Origin: an uncultured Bacteroidales bacterium
GTDB taxonomy: Bacteria > Bacteroidota > Bacteroidia > Bacteroidales > Paludibacteraceae
DNA: 22,338 bases
Assembly (NCBI GenBank): GCA_937911235.1
Contig: CALDPN010000157.1
Coordinates: 1 to 22,338 of the forward strand
Direction: 5' to 3'
The notes beneath the pieces are model-generated. The model did not search any database and had not been told where the DNA came from. It saw only the letters and a list, made by a program, of their open reading frames with translations. Shown piece after piece: positions 16,016-22,338 of the stretch. Positions within the stretch are counted from its first letter, which is position 1. The number at the start of each line of letters is the position of its first letter. The translations under genes and the position numbers were made by a program.

Positions 16016-16740
16016 CTCTTTACAAACTCTTCTGCTTTCTCTAGACTATCTAGTTTCCCTACATCAAGCAGTTGCAAGCCTTCTTGGGTGTAGGCTTTTA
16101 TTTTTTCGTCTTTGCAGGTGTTTAGGTAAAAATCTATAATAGAGAATTTCTCTGGATATGCACCGAAATATTTGAATAGACTTGGTGAGAACACGTGAAT
16201 GCCGCTAAAGGCAAGTTCTTTAAGTGAGGCAATATCTACGCTCTCGTATGGTGTTTTCACCTCTCCTGTGCTTTTGTTTGTCCAAGCGGTAAGATTGCCT
16301 TCTGCATCAAAAAGCAATGCTCTAGTACTACTTCTTTTGCTCACAAGTAGTGTGGCAGCAGAGCCTGAGTTTAAGTGCTCGTTCCAAAGTGCTTTAATAT
16401 CTACATTTGAAAGTATATCCACATTGTGAATAAGGAAAGGTTCATTGCCAAGAAGCTCTACTGCATGCTTAATGGCTCCGCCTGTTTCTAGTAGCATTTG
16501 TCTCTCGTCAGAGAAAACTATGTCTATGCCAAAGCCCCCTTGGCTTTTTACATAGTCTATTATCATATCACCGAAGTGGTGAATGTTTATCACTATCTTT
16601 TTGCAGCCTGCAGCTTTTAGTTTTTCTACCACGTGTGCAAGCAATGGCTTGCCTGCTACTGGCACTAATGCTTTTGGCATGGTGTCGGTAAGTGGTTTTA
16701 GTCTGGTGCCTAAGCCTGCGGCAAATATAAATGCGTTCAC
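16012..16740 (-). CDS. murU: Sugar-1-phosphate nucleotidyltransferase, MurU-like
   Basis: A 242-residue NTP-transferase fold enzyme. The N-terminal signature FAAGLGTRLKPLTDTMPKALVPVAGKPLL (about 6-34) contains the nucleotide-binding GxGTRLxPLT and the catalytic PKALxP. HNVDIL (about 105) gives the metal-binding Asp. The length fits MurU (MurNAc-1-phosphate uridylyltransferase) rather than the longer GlmU or GalU. The start codon is GTG (16738-16740), overlapping the kinase stop by 4 bases as GTGA. MurU works with the anomeric kinase AmgK in recycling MurNAc to UDP-MurNAc, and the gene next door is an APH-fold kinase, which supports this assignment. A generic mannose- or glucose-1-phosphate transferase remains possible. 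Confidence 0.8.
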   Translation of the reverse strand: MNAFIFAAGLGTRLKPLTDTMPKALVPVAGKPLLAHVVEKLKAAGCKKIVINIHHFGDMIIDYVKSQGGFGIDIVFSDERQMLLETGGAIKHAVELLGNEPFLIHNVDILSNVDIKALWNEHLNSGSAATLLVSKRSSTRALLFDAEGNLTAWTNKSTGEVKTPYESVDIASLKELAFSGIHVFSPSLFKYFGAYPEKFSIIDFYLNTCKDEKIKAYTQEGLQLLDVGKLDSLEKAEEFVKS

Positions 16741-18185
16741 TTTATTATTCTTTTAATTTTTTGTTCGCGATGTGTAAGGCGTATTTGCACGCCAAATTTC
16801 TCAGATAGGTGCTCTGCCAAGTGTTCTGCTCCATATACAGAACGGTGTTGGCCACCTGTGCATCCAAAGCTAAACTGCAAATGAGTAAAACCTCTTTCTA
16901 GGTAGCGAGCCACAGAAGCGTCTGCTAGTGCATACACGCTATTCATAAACTCTACCATCTCGCCGTCTTCTTCAAGGAAGTCAATCACTGCTTTATCTAG
17001 CCCTGTAAGTTGTTTGTATTCTTTGTAGCGGCCTGGATTGTGCACTGCTCTACAGTCAAATACAAAACCACCACCATTGCCAGAATAGTCGGCAGGAATA
17101 CCTTTTTTATATGAGAAACTATAAATATCTACACAAAGTTTATTGCTGTCAATATCTTCTGTAGTGTTGTCTTTGTAGTTTTTAATTAGTTCGTTTAGCA
17201 AAGAGATAAGGTAATCTATGCCTGTGAACTGGTTTTCCTCAAGTAGTGCCTTAAGGTTCTTAATAGCAAATGGAATGCTACTTATAAAGTGTGCTTTGCC
17301 TTCTATTAAGCCTCTGTAGCCGTATGCTCCAAGCACTTGTAGGTTTCTAAATAGGGCAAACAGCATAAGTTTTTCTCTGAAGTCTTTTTCGTCTACTTCT
17401 CGGTATGCTTTTAGGCTATTTAGATATGTGCGGATAAGATCTTCTCTTATATTTGCTGGTATGCCTGCTTTTGCTTGGAAGATAAACGATACTAGGTCGT
17501 AGTAAATAGGACCGCGTCTTCCTCCTTGAAAGTCTATAAAGCAAGGCTCACCGCCGCTCACCATCACGTTGCGTGATTGGAAGTCTCTATATAGGAAGGT
17601 GTTGCCGTTTACGCTAGTGGAGTCTCCTGAGCAAAGTAGTTCGCCTACCAAATGGTCGAAGCAGTCTTCAAGAAGTGCTTCGTCGAACTCAATTGGGTGA
17701 AGTTTTAGGAAGTTGTATTTAAAGTAGTTAAGGTCCCAGCGAATGCCTCTTTCGTTGAAATCTGCCACTGGGAAACAAACTGAAAAGTCTAGTGTACGTC
17801 CCACCTCGAACTGTATCTTTGGTAGCATAGCAATAGTTTTGTGAAGAAGGCTTACGCACTCATCATCAAATCCTTTTGCTATATAGTTGAAGAATAGCGA
17901 TTCGTCGCCAAGGTCGCTTGTTAGGTAGTAGAGTGAGTCTTCGCTCACGGCTAGCACCTTTGGTGCAGGTATGCCTGCTTTTTCAAATTCTTTGGCTATG
18001 GTAATAAAAGCTTCGTTTTCTTTTTTTACTTTGCCATGCACACCGATTACAGTGGTTGGCACTTCTGGTGCCGAAGACGTACCCATTCTATAATAAACTC
18101 TGTTCGACCCAGAACCAGCAATGCACTGCAAAGAATCTGCAGTGCATCCTGTATATTGTTTGTATAGTTCAAGAAGTGGAGTCAT
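16737..18185 (-). CDS. Amino-sugar kinase (AmgK-like) fused to a RapZ C-terminal domain
   Basis: A 482-residue two-domain protein. Residues 1 to about 335 form an aminoglycoside-phosphotransferase-type kinase with a glycine-rich SGSNRVYYR loop (25-33), catalytic YRDFQSRN (199-206, D201 with Tyr in place of the usual His) and metal-binding IDFQGG (217-222). Residues about 349-480 match the RapZ C-terminal domain: SFSYKKGIP (356-364), FDCRAVHNPGR (376-386), TGLDKAV (394-400), GCTGGQHRSV (441-450) and HRE (472-474). In E. coli this half of RapZ binds glucosamine-6-phosphate and small RNAs. In Pseudomonas, AmgK phosphorylates MurNAc/GlcNAc for MurU, and a MurU-like gene overlaps here. The inference is a recycling kinase with a built-in amino-sugar sensor. 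It starts 3 bases after the upstream stop. Confidence 0.85.
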   Translation of the reverse strand: MTPLLELYKQYTGCTADSLQCIAGSGSNRVYYRMGTSSAPEVPTTVIGVHGKVKKENEAFITIAKEFEKAGIPAPKVLAVSEDSLYYLTSDLGDESLFFNYIAKGFDDECVSLLHKTIAMLPKIQFEVGRTLDFSVCFPVADFNERGIRWDLNYFKYNFLKLHPIEFDEALLEDCFDHLVGELLCSGDSTSVNGNTFLYRDFQSRNVMVSGGEPCFIDFQGGRRGPIYYDLVSFIFQAKAGIPANIREDLIRTYLNSLKAYREVDEKDFREKLMLFALFRNLQVLGAYGYRGLIEGKAHFISSIPFAIKNLKALLEENQFTGIDYLISLLNELIKNYKDNTTEDIDSNKLCVDIYSFSYKKGIPADYSGNGGGFVFDCRAVHNPGRYKEYKQLTGLDKAVIDFLEEDGEMVEFMNSVYALADASVARYLERGFTHLQFSFGCTGGQHRSVYGAEHLAEHLSEKFGVQIRLTHREQKIKRIIK

Positions 18186-18188
18186 AAA

Positions 18189-18977
18189 CTATTTTTTATT
18201 TTGTTTAAACTCTGCTATAGCCATTTTCTTTTTGTTTAAGTCACCTTTGGTTTCCTTAATTTTTGCTTCTACAGAGCTCAACTCGTTTTTAAGTGAATTG
18301 TATTCTTTTTGTAGGTCTAAAGCTTCTTTTTGTTCTTTTGCTATTTTTTTAGAGTCCACATTTAGGTCGTTTTCGTCAACCACAGTTTTTGTAGCCTCTA
18401 GTTTGTGTTGTTTGTTTTCTACTTTCTTAATTTTAGACTCCAACTTACCACGTTGAGACTCTAGTTTAGAAAGTTCTTTTTCTATTGATTTTTGCTCTTC
18501 TAAGTGAGTGGCAAGGTCTTGTGCGTGAACATATTCATAAACCACTCTATCTACTCCAATAAGCCATTTGTATGCTTTAGCAGTGGTTTCTTTGTCTTCG
18601 TATGGGTCTACGTAGTTGTCATAGCCTTGTGAGATAATAAGGTTTACGTTGCCTGTTTCTTTAGTACCTGTGATAGATACGTAGATGTCGCAAGTTTTGT
18701 CCCAAAGTAGGGTGTATTTCACGCCTTTAAAACCATAGAAATTGTTTTTACCTTTTTTACCCTTTATGCCTTCTGTTTTTAGTCTTTGGTGAAGAGCAGT
18801 TTTAATATTCTCTGCCGAATAAGGTAGGGTAATGGTATATAGGTTTACTAAATCTTTACTGTCTCCAAGTGCTGTTTTAATTTCTGGAGTAGCCCCAGAA
18901 ATAGATGATTCAGTTTCTTTTGCACTCAATCCCATTGTTGCAAGCAACGCAACACACAATAATACTAATTTTTTCAT
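18189..18977 (-). CDS. Exported coiled-coil protein, function unknown
   Basis: A 262-residue protein with a signal peptide (MKKLVLLCVALLATMGLSA), a globular region to about residue 145 with mixed alpha/beta character, and a long, highly charged Lys/Glu-rich coiled coil from about 150 to the end (LEEQKSIEKELSKLESQRGKLESKIKKVENK...). There is no catalytic motif and no lipobox. It is the first gene of the minus-strand operon with the kinase-RapZ fusion, 3 bases apart. A periplasmic role in cell-envelope or peptidoglycan handling would suit the recycling genes, but this rests on context only. Confidence 0.7.
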   Translation of the reverse strand: MKKLVLLCVALLATMGLSAKETESSISGATPEIKTALGDSKDLVNLYTITLPYSAENIKTALHQRLKTEGIKGKKGKNNFYGFKGVKYTLLWDKTCDIYVSITGTKETGNVNLIISQGYDNYVDPYEDKETTAKAYKWLIGVDRVVYEYVHAQDLATHLEEQKSIEKELSKLESQRGKLESKIKKVENKQHKLEATKTVVDENDLNVDSKKIAKEQKEALDLQKEYNSLKNELSSVEAKIKETKGDLNKKKMAIAEFKQNKK

Positions 18978-18997
18978 TGTTATATATTTATTTATTT

Positions 18998-19110
18998 TAA
19001 CTCCTAAAATTACTCGCTACGCTCGTGATTTCTGGCTGCACTCGGGATAACTCAAGCAAGCTTGGTTCTCCACTCGTTTGCACAGAAATTCCTAACTCCT
19101 AATTCCTAAT
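18998..19110. repeat. Intergenic repeat, copy B
   Basis: This lies between two minus-strand genes, just upstream of the coiled-coil gene. The order is AACTCCTAAAATTAC, CGCTACGCTCGTGATTTCTGGCTGCACTCGG in pieces, a hairpin (19045-19071) with arms around an AA loop, CACTCGTTTGCACAGAAATT, then CCTAACTCCTAATTCCTAA. It shares the T-C mismatch with copy A and a bulged T with copy C. Confidence 0.75.
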
Positions 19111-19113
19111 TAT

Positions 19114-21564
19114 TTAAAAATCTGTCATCATATCTCCACCCATGTCGCCCATGCCGCCTTCCATGCCTCCCATGTCGCCGCCATGCTCCATGCCTTGACC
19201 GCCTTTTTGTGGACGTTTTCTACCCATATTGCCAAAGTTGTATGAAAGGGTAAGTCTGTAGCTTCTGCCAGATGAAATGTTGCCATTTTCTTGGTGGAAG
19301 TTGTCGCCCCAAGTTTCAGACATGCTCTTGCTACGTGAGTTTAGCACGTCGCGCACAGAAAACGATAGGTTCAGTGCTTTTTCTAGGAAGCTTGCTTTAA
19401 TACCAAGGTCCATACCATATCTGTGACCTACAGAACCTTGTGCCACAAGACGAGGTGAGTTGTAGTAACCTGTCACTTGTGCAGATAGATTGTTGATAAT
19501 CTTCACATTGGCGTTAAGTCTCACATTCCATGAGAATGTTTCTGTTTTTGGAATATTATATTCTGTGTTTTCGCCAAGTTGATAATAATATGCTGTGGCA
19601 GTGGTGGTAAGGTCTAGATAGTTGTTGAACAAACGGTTTTTCACTGTTAGGTCGAGACCTGCACTTTGAGAATAGGTAATATTGCCGTATGTGGTTTCCA
19701 TTACACCGTTGTCTGCAAGTTTTTGTATTTGTTGGATAACGTCTTCTGTATATGTGTAGAATGCACCCAAAGAAATAGTATGATATTCCCAAGTTTTTAG
19801 ATAGTTGAACTCAAGGTTGTTTGAGTATTCTGGATTGATGTATGGGTTACCTTTTCTAATATTTGTTGGGTCGGTTCTGTCCACATGATTGTTTACAATC
19901 CAGCCGCCTGGGCGATAAATTCTACGTGTGTAGTTTAGTTGAAGTTCATTGTCTTTAGGTAGTTGGAATGAAAAATAGGCAGAAGGGAATAGATCGAAAT
20001 AGTCTCTTTTAATACCATTTGCCGAGGTAAGTGTTTCTTCTGCTCTTAAGCCCAATTGCATGCCAAACCAGCTCCATTTGTTGCCGTATGTGGCATACGC
20101 AGCATACACTTGTTTAGAATATTTAAAATCGTTGCGCTCTTCTAAGATTTCTTCTTTATTTTCATTGAAGTTGCAATCTAGCTTCTTATCTTCTGAATAT
20201 TCTGCTTTCACACCAACTTCAAGTTTTGAGTCTTTGGTAAACTTATTGTAGTAGTCTGCTTGCACAGAATAACTATTGTAGCTGTTGTTTGATGTTTGGT
20301 AGTCGGTGTTTTCTGTGATAGTTTCGCCTGTTTTGTTCCAGTTGTGGTAGGCGTTGTCGTTGCTTCCTAAACCACCGTAGTAACTAAAGTTTGCTGTAAG
20401 TTCTTCTTTGTCTCTTTTGAAAATATGTTTATAGTCGGCAGAGGCATTGTAGAAGCCCATAAAACCTCCGTTTTCGGTAGTTCTCACTCTGTTTTGAGTG
20501 GTGTCTAGTGCTTGGTTTAGGTGTGAGTATATAATTTGGTTGTTTGATTTGTTCATACCAAATGCTCCCATTGCACTAATGCCAAAATCGTTGATTGAGT
20601 CTATATGATATGTGAAGCCTGTTCTTGCAAACACGTTGCTAAACATATTTTTTCTGTGATTGTATTGGTTTAGGTGAGTGGTGTCACCTTCTGCGGTCCA
20701 AGATGTTCTTTTGTTGTAGTTTTCGTTGTGACGCACATTGTGGCGAGCCGACACATTTAAGAATACATCCCATTTTGAGTCGCTATAGTTGAAGTTTAGC
20801 CCTACGTTTCCACCTGGGTAAGGGTTGCCTTCGCGGTAGTTTGCGCCAAGCGATACGCTACCAAAGTAACCTCCTTTTCTGTTTTCTTTAAGCACAAGGT
20901 TGATAATACCCACAGTGCCTTCTGGGCTGTATTTTGCAGAAGGATTGGTAATAAGTTCCACTTTCTCTATACTTTCTGCAGGAATCATTTCAAGCACTTG
21001 ACCTACGTCGCTACCAGACAGTCCAGATGGTTTGCCGTTAATCCAAATCTCCACGTTGGAGTTGTTGCGAAGCGATACGCCACCATCTGAGTCCACTTCT
21101 ACCGAAGGAATATTTTCTAGAAGTTCGGTAGCAGAAGCACCGTCGGCCACTATGGTTTGGTCCACATTGAACACCTTTTTGTCTATCTCTAGTGTCATAC
21201 CCGATTTTTGACCTACCACTTGCACTTCTTCTAGGCGTTTTGTGTCTTCTCTAAGCACAATGCGACCCAATTTTATCTCTTGTTCTGAGCCTGTGGTAAA
21301 TGCTTTTTCGTATGTTTTGTAGCCCATAAATGAGGCTTTAAGCACGTAGCTACCTTTGTTTACATCTATGCTAAATTCACCATCAATATCTGAGAAACCA
21401 CCAGTGATAACATTGCTTCCACTAGCGTCGTATATAGTGATGTCAACAAATTCAAAAGGTTTTAGATTGTTACCGTCGATAACCTTACCTGTTACATTGA
21501 AGTTTTGGGCAAGACAGGTTGCTGCGCCCAACAAAAGGATTAAATTTATAATTATTCGTTTCAT
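19114..21564 (-). CDS. TonB-dependent outer-membrane receptor with Gly/Met-rich tail
   Basis: An 816-residue protein with a signal peptide (about 1-19), an N-terminal carboxypeptidase-regulatory-like beta-sandwich (FNVTGKVIDGNNLKPFEFVDITIYD, about 22-105), a plug domain (about 120-225, with GASATELLENIPSVEVDSDGGVSLRNNSNVEIWINGKP) and a large beta-barrel of the OMP_b-brl_3 type found in Bacteroidetes. No SusD-like partner is adjacent, so it is not a classical SusCD pair; the substrate is unknown. The last 28 residues (GQGMEHGGDMGGMEGG...) are a Gly/Met/Asp low-complexity tail that follows the final barrel strand (YRLTLSYNFGNM) and could bind metal. It is monocistronic, flanked by repeat copies B and C. 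Confidence 0.88.
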   Translation of the reverse strand: MKRIIINLILLLGAATCLAQNFNVTGKVIDGNNLKPFEFVDITIYDASGSNVITGGFSDIDGEFSIDVNKGSYVLKASFMGYKTYEKAFTTGSEQEIKLGRIVLREDTKRLEEVQVVGQKSGMTLEIDKKVFNVDQTIVADGASATELLENIPSVEVDSDGGVSLRNNSNVEIWINGKPSGLSGSDVGQVLEMIPAESIEKVELITNPSAKYSPEGTVGIINLVLKENRKGGYFGSVSLGANYREGNPYPGGNVGLNFNYSDSKWDVFLNVSARHNVRHNENYNKRTSWTAEGDTTHLNQYNHRKNMFSNVFARTGFTYHIDSINDFGISAMGAFGMNKSNNQIIYSHLNQALDTTQNRVRTTENGGFMGFYNASADYKHIFKRDKEELTANFSYYGGLGSNDNAYHNWNKTGETITENTDYQTSNNSYNSYSVQADYYNKFTKDSKLEVGVKAEYSEDKKLDCNFNENKEEILEERNDFKYSKQVYAAYATYGNKWSWFGMQLGLRAEETLTSANGIKRDYFDLFPSAYFSFQLPKDNELQLNYTRRIYRPGGWIVNNHVDRTDPTNIRKGNPYINPEYSNNLEFNYLKTWEYHTISLGAFYTYTEDVIQQIQKLADNGVMETTYGNITYSQSAGLDLTVKNRLFNNYLDLTTTATAYYYQLGENTEYNIPKTETFSWNVRLNANVKIINNLSAQVTGYYNSPRLVAQGSVGHRYGMDLGIKASFLEKALNLSFSVRDVLNSRSKSMSETWGDNFHQENGNISSGRSYRLTLSYNFGNMGRKRPQKGGQGMEHGGDMGGMEGGMGDMGGDMMTDF

Positions 21565-21568
21565 AGCA

Positions 21569-21602
21569 CAAAAATAGACTACGTAATTTAAACAATGTTT
21601 AA
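21569..21602 (-). promoter_or_regulatory. Possible -7 box and small palindrome upstream of the receptor
   Basis: The minus strand reads TATTTTTG (21569-21576) only 4 bases before the ATG, which would give a nearly leaderless transcript. A perfect odd palindrome TTAAACA-A-TGTTTAA lies at 21588-21602 and could be a regulator site. No -33 TTTG is seen at 19-21 bases, so the call is weak. Confidence 0.35.
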
Positions 21603-21655
21603 TCGACTGAAATATTTAACATATTTTAGCAAATGAATTGATTTACACAAAAAAA

Positions 21656-21756
21656 ACTCCTAACTCCTAATTACGGACTAAGTCCGTGATTTTTGGCTGC
21701 ACCTCGGCAATTTAAGTAAACTTAATTGCACTCGGTTTGCACAAAAATTCCTAACT
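21656..21756. repeat. Intergenic repeat, copy C
   Basis: This lies between the divergent receptor and typA genes. The order is ACTCCTAACTCCTAATT, a perfect hairpin ACGGAC-TAA-GTCCGT (21673-21687), GTGATTTTTGGCTGCACCTCGG, a second hairpin (21707-21729) around an AA loop, GCACTCGGTTTGCACAAAAATTCCTAA. Heptamer-like CTCCTAA/ATTCCTA elements occur on both sides. It abuts the typA promoter. Confidence 0.75.
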
Positions 21757-21762
21757 TTTTTG

Positions 21763-21770
21763 TACCTTTG
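21763..21770 (+). promoter_or_regulatory. -7 box of typA
   Basis: TACCTTTG followed by CAC fits TAnnTTTG. The start codon lies 22 bases downstream. The nearest TTTG (21736-21739) belongs to repeat copy C and is 23 bases upstream of the box, slightly too far for an ideal -33. Confidence 0.65.
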
Positions 21771-21792
21771 CACTCAAAATACAAAAAACGAT

Positions 21793-22155
21793 ATGCAAGA
21801 TATTAGAAACATAGCTATTATAGCTCACGTTGACCACGGTAAAACTACCTTAGTAGATAAAATGTTAGTGGCGGGAGCGCTTTTTAAAGAACACGAAAAA
21901 GCAGGTGAATTAATTCTAGACAACAACGATCTAGAAAGGGAGAGAGGTATTACTATCGTTTCTAAAAACGTATCTATCGACTACAAAGGTACAAAAATCA
22001 ATATCATTGACACCCCAGGGCACAGCGACTTCGGTGGCGAGGTGGAACGTGTGCTAAATATGGCAGACGGCGTGCTACTTCTAGTAGACGCATTTGAAGG
22101 TCCTATGCCACAAACACGTTTTGTTTTGGAAAAAGCTCTAGAACTTAATTTAAAA
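21793..22155 (+). CDS. typA: Translation GTPase TypA/BipA, N-terminal fragment
   Basis: The first 121 residues match the GTPase domain of the ribosome-associated GTPase TypA/BipA: G1 AHVDHGKTT (11-19), the switch I LERERGITI, G3 DTPGH with DFGGEVERV, and the family hallmark VDAFEGPMPQTRFVLEKALELNLK. Normal TypA continues with the G4 motif NKxD, about 610 residues in all. Here the frame instead continues into an unrelated GH18-like sequence after about 22155, so the G4 motif is missing. If the join is an artefact, the gene is simply cut by the contig edge. It has its own promoter at 21763. Confidence 0.9.
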
Positions 22156-22338
22156 GTGGTTATTGTTATTGATGGGGTAGAAAAAACAACCAGAGAAGCT
22201 TTTATTTTAGCTTGCAAGAATCAAGAGAATAGAAAGCAATTGGCAAATTCAATAATTGAACTGATTAATAAATATAATTTTGATGGTGTTGATGTTGACT
22301 GGGAATTCCCTGGAATTCTATCAAGTCAAGCAGGATAT
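22156..22338 (+). CDS. GH18 chitinase-like fragment joined in frame to typA
   Basis: The frame carries on without a stop but reads as the core of a family 18 glycoside hydrolase. VVIVIDGVEK corresponds to the beta-3 strand region, then ENRKQLANSIIELINKYNFDGVDVDWEFPG gives the catalytic DGxDxDWE motif, where the final Glu is the proton donor. No GTPase feature is left. GH18 enzymes cleave chitin or related N-acetylglucosamine polymers. The piece is cut by the window end. Its codon use is more A/T-rich than the TypA part. I consider it a foreign segment joined by assembly or library chimerism; a natural fusion is very unlikely. Confidence 0.82.
   Translation, partial: MVIVIDGVEKTTREAFILACKNQENRKQLANSIIELINKYNFDGVDVDWEFPGILSSQAGY

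Noticed and set aside
15990..16016. CRISPR-like array in the ATTCCTA heptamers
   Set aside because: The units are 7 bases with no spacers, and no cas genes are nearby.
19114..21564. SusC partner of a SusCD glycan-uptake pair
   Set aside because: There is no SusD-like lipoprotein adjacent, and the barrel type is OMP_b-brl_3 rather than a SusC with its DUF-type N-terminal extension.
21793..22338. Real bifunctional TypA-chitinase enzyme
   Set aside because: The join removes the G4 motif of an otherwise conserved GTPase and lacks any linker; it also sits at the end of the sequence.

Overview
The window looks like a low-GC genome segment from the Bacteroidetes, most likely Bacteroidales. Several independent signs agree. 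Promoters have the TTTG / TAnnTTTG (-33/-7) form. The outer-membrane receptor is of the TonB-dependent, OMP_b-brl_3 type. One large protein ends in a type IX secretion (T9SS) type A sorting domain. An archaeal-type AAA ATPase typical of the group is present. Neither a species nor a plasmid or chromosome origin can be read from the sequence. The window starts inside a gene and ends inside an open frame.

Layout. (1) 3-4623, plus strand: three tightly packed genes encode a trifunctional MMPL exporter / lysophospholipid acyltransferase / SAM methyltransferase (5' end missing), a CrtI-like FAD oxidoreductase, and a phenylacetate-CoA-ligase-like adenylating enzyme. Together they look like the right-hand end of an aryl-polyene / dialkylresorcinol (flexirubin-like) lipid cluster. 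(2) 4624-4860: a duplicated terminator hairpin flanks a three-hairpin array, next to a convergent tRNA-Phe gene with its own promoter. (3) 4933-6018: a small periplasmic HMA-like protein is divergent from an outer-membrane beta-barrel protein. (4) 6019-7646: an AAA ATPase and a zinc-ribbon protein form an operon whose promoter is bracketed by TTACGTAA-based palindromes. (5) 7688-15911: an apparent three-gene surface operon runs from a clear promoter to a clear terminator. It encodes a fibronectin-III-like exported protein, an 1858-residue repeat / beta-helix / T9SS protein, and a small Cys-rich protein with a PEP-CTERM/PID-CTERM-like C-terminal anchor. (6) 16012-18977, minus strand: a coiled-coil exported protein, a sugar-kinase/RapZ-C fusion and a MurU-like nucleotidyltransferase form an operon that reads as amino-sugar or cell-wall recycling. 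(7) 19114-21564, minus strand: a TonB-type outer-membrane receptor with a Gly/Met-rich tail. (8) 21793-22338: the N-terminus of the translation GTPase TypA/BipA switches in frame to a piece of a GH18 chitinase-like enzyme and runs off the window.

The most notable observations are a three-copy intergenic repeat family with structurally conserved hairpins whose arms covary (15919, 18998, 21656), the kinase-RapZ fusion beside MurU, the surface operon that pairs T9SS with a CTERM-type anchor, the TTACGTAA operators in front of the ATPase, and the TypA/GH18 junction, which I think is a chimeric sequence join rather than a real gene fusion.
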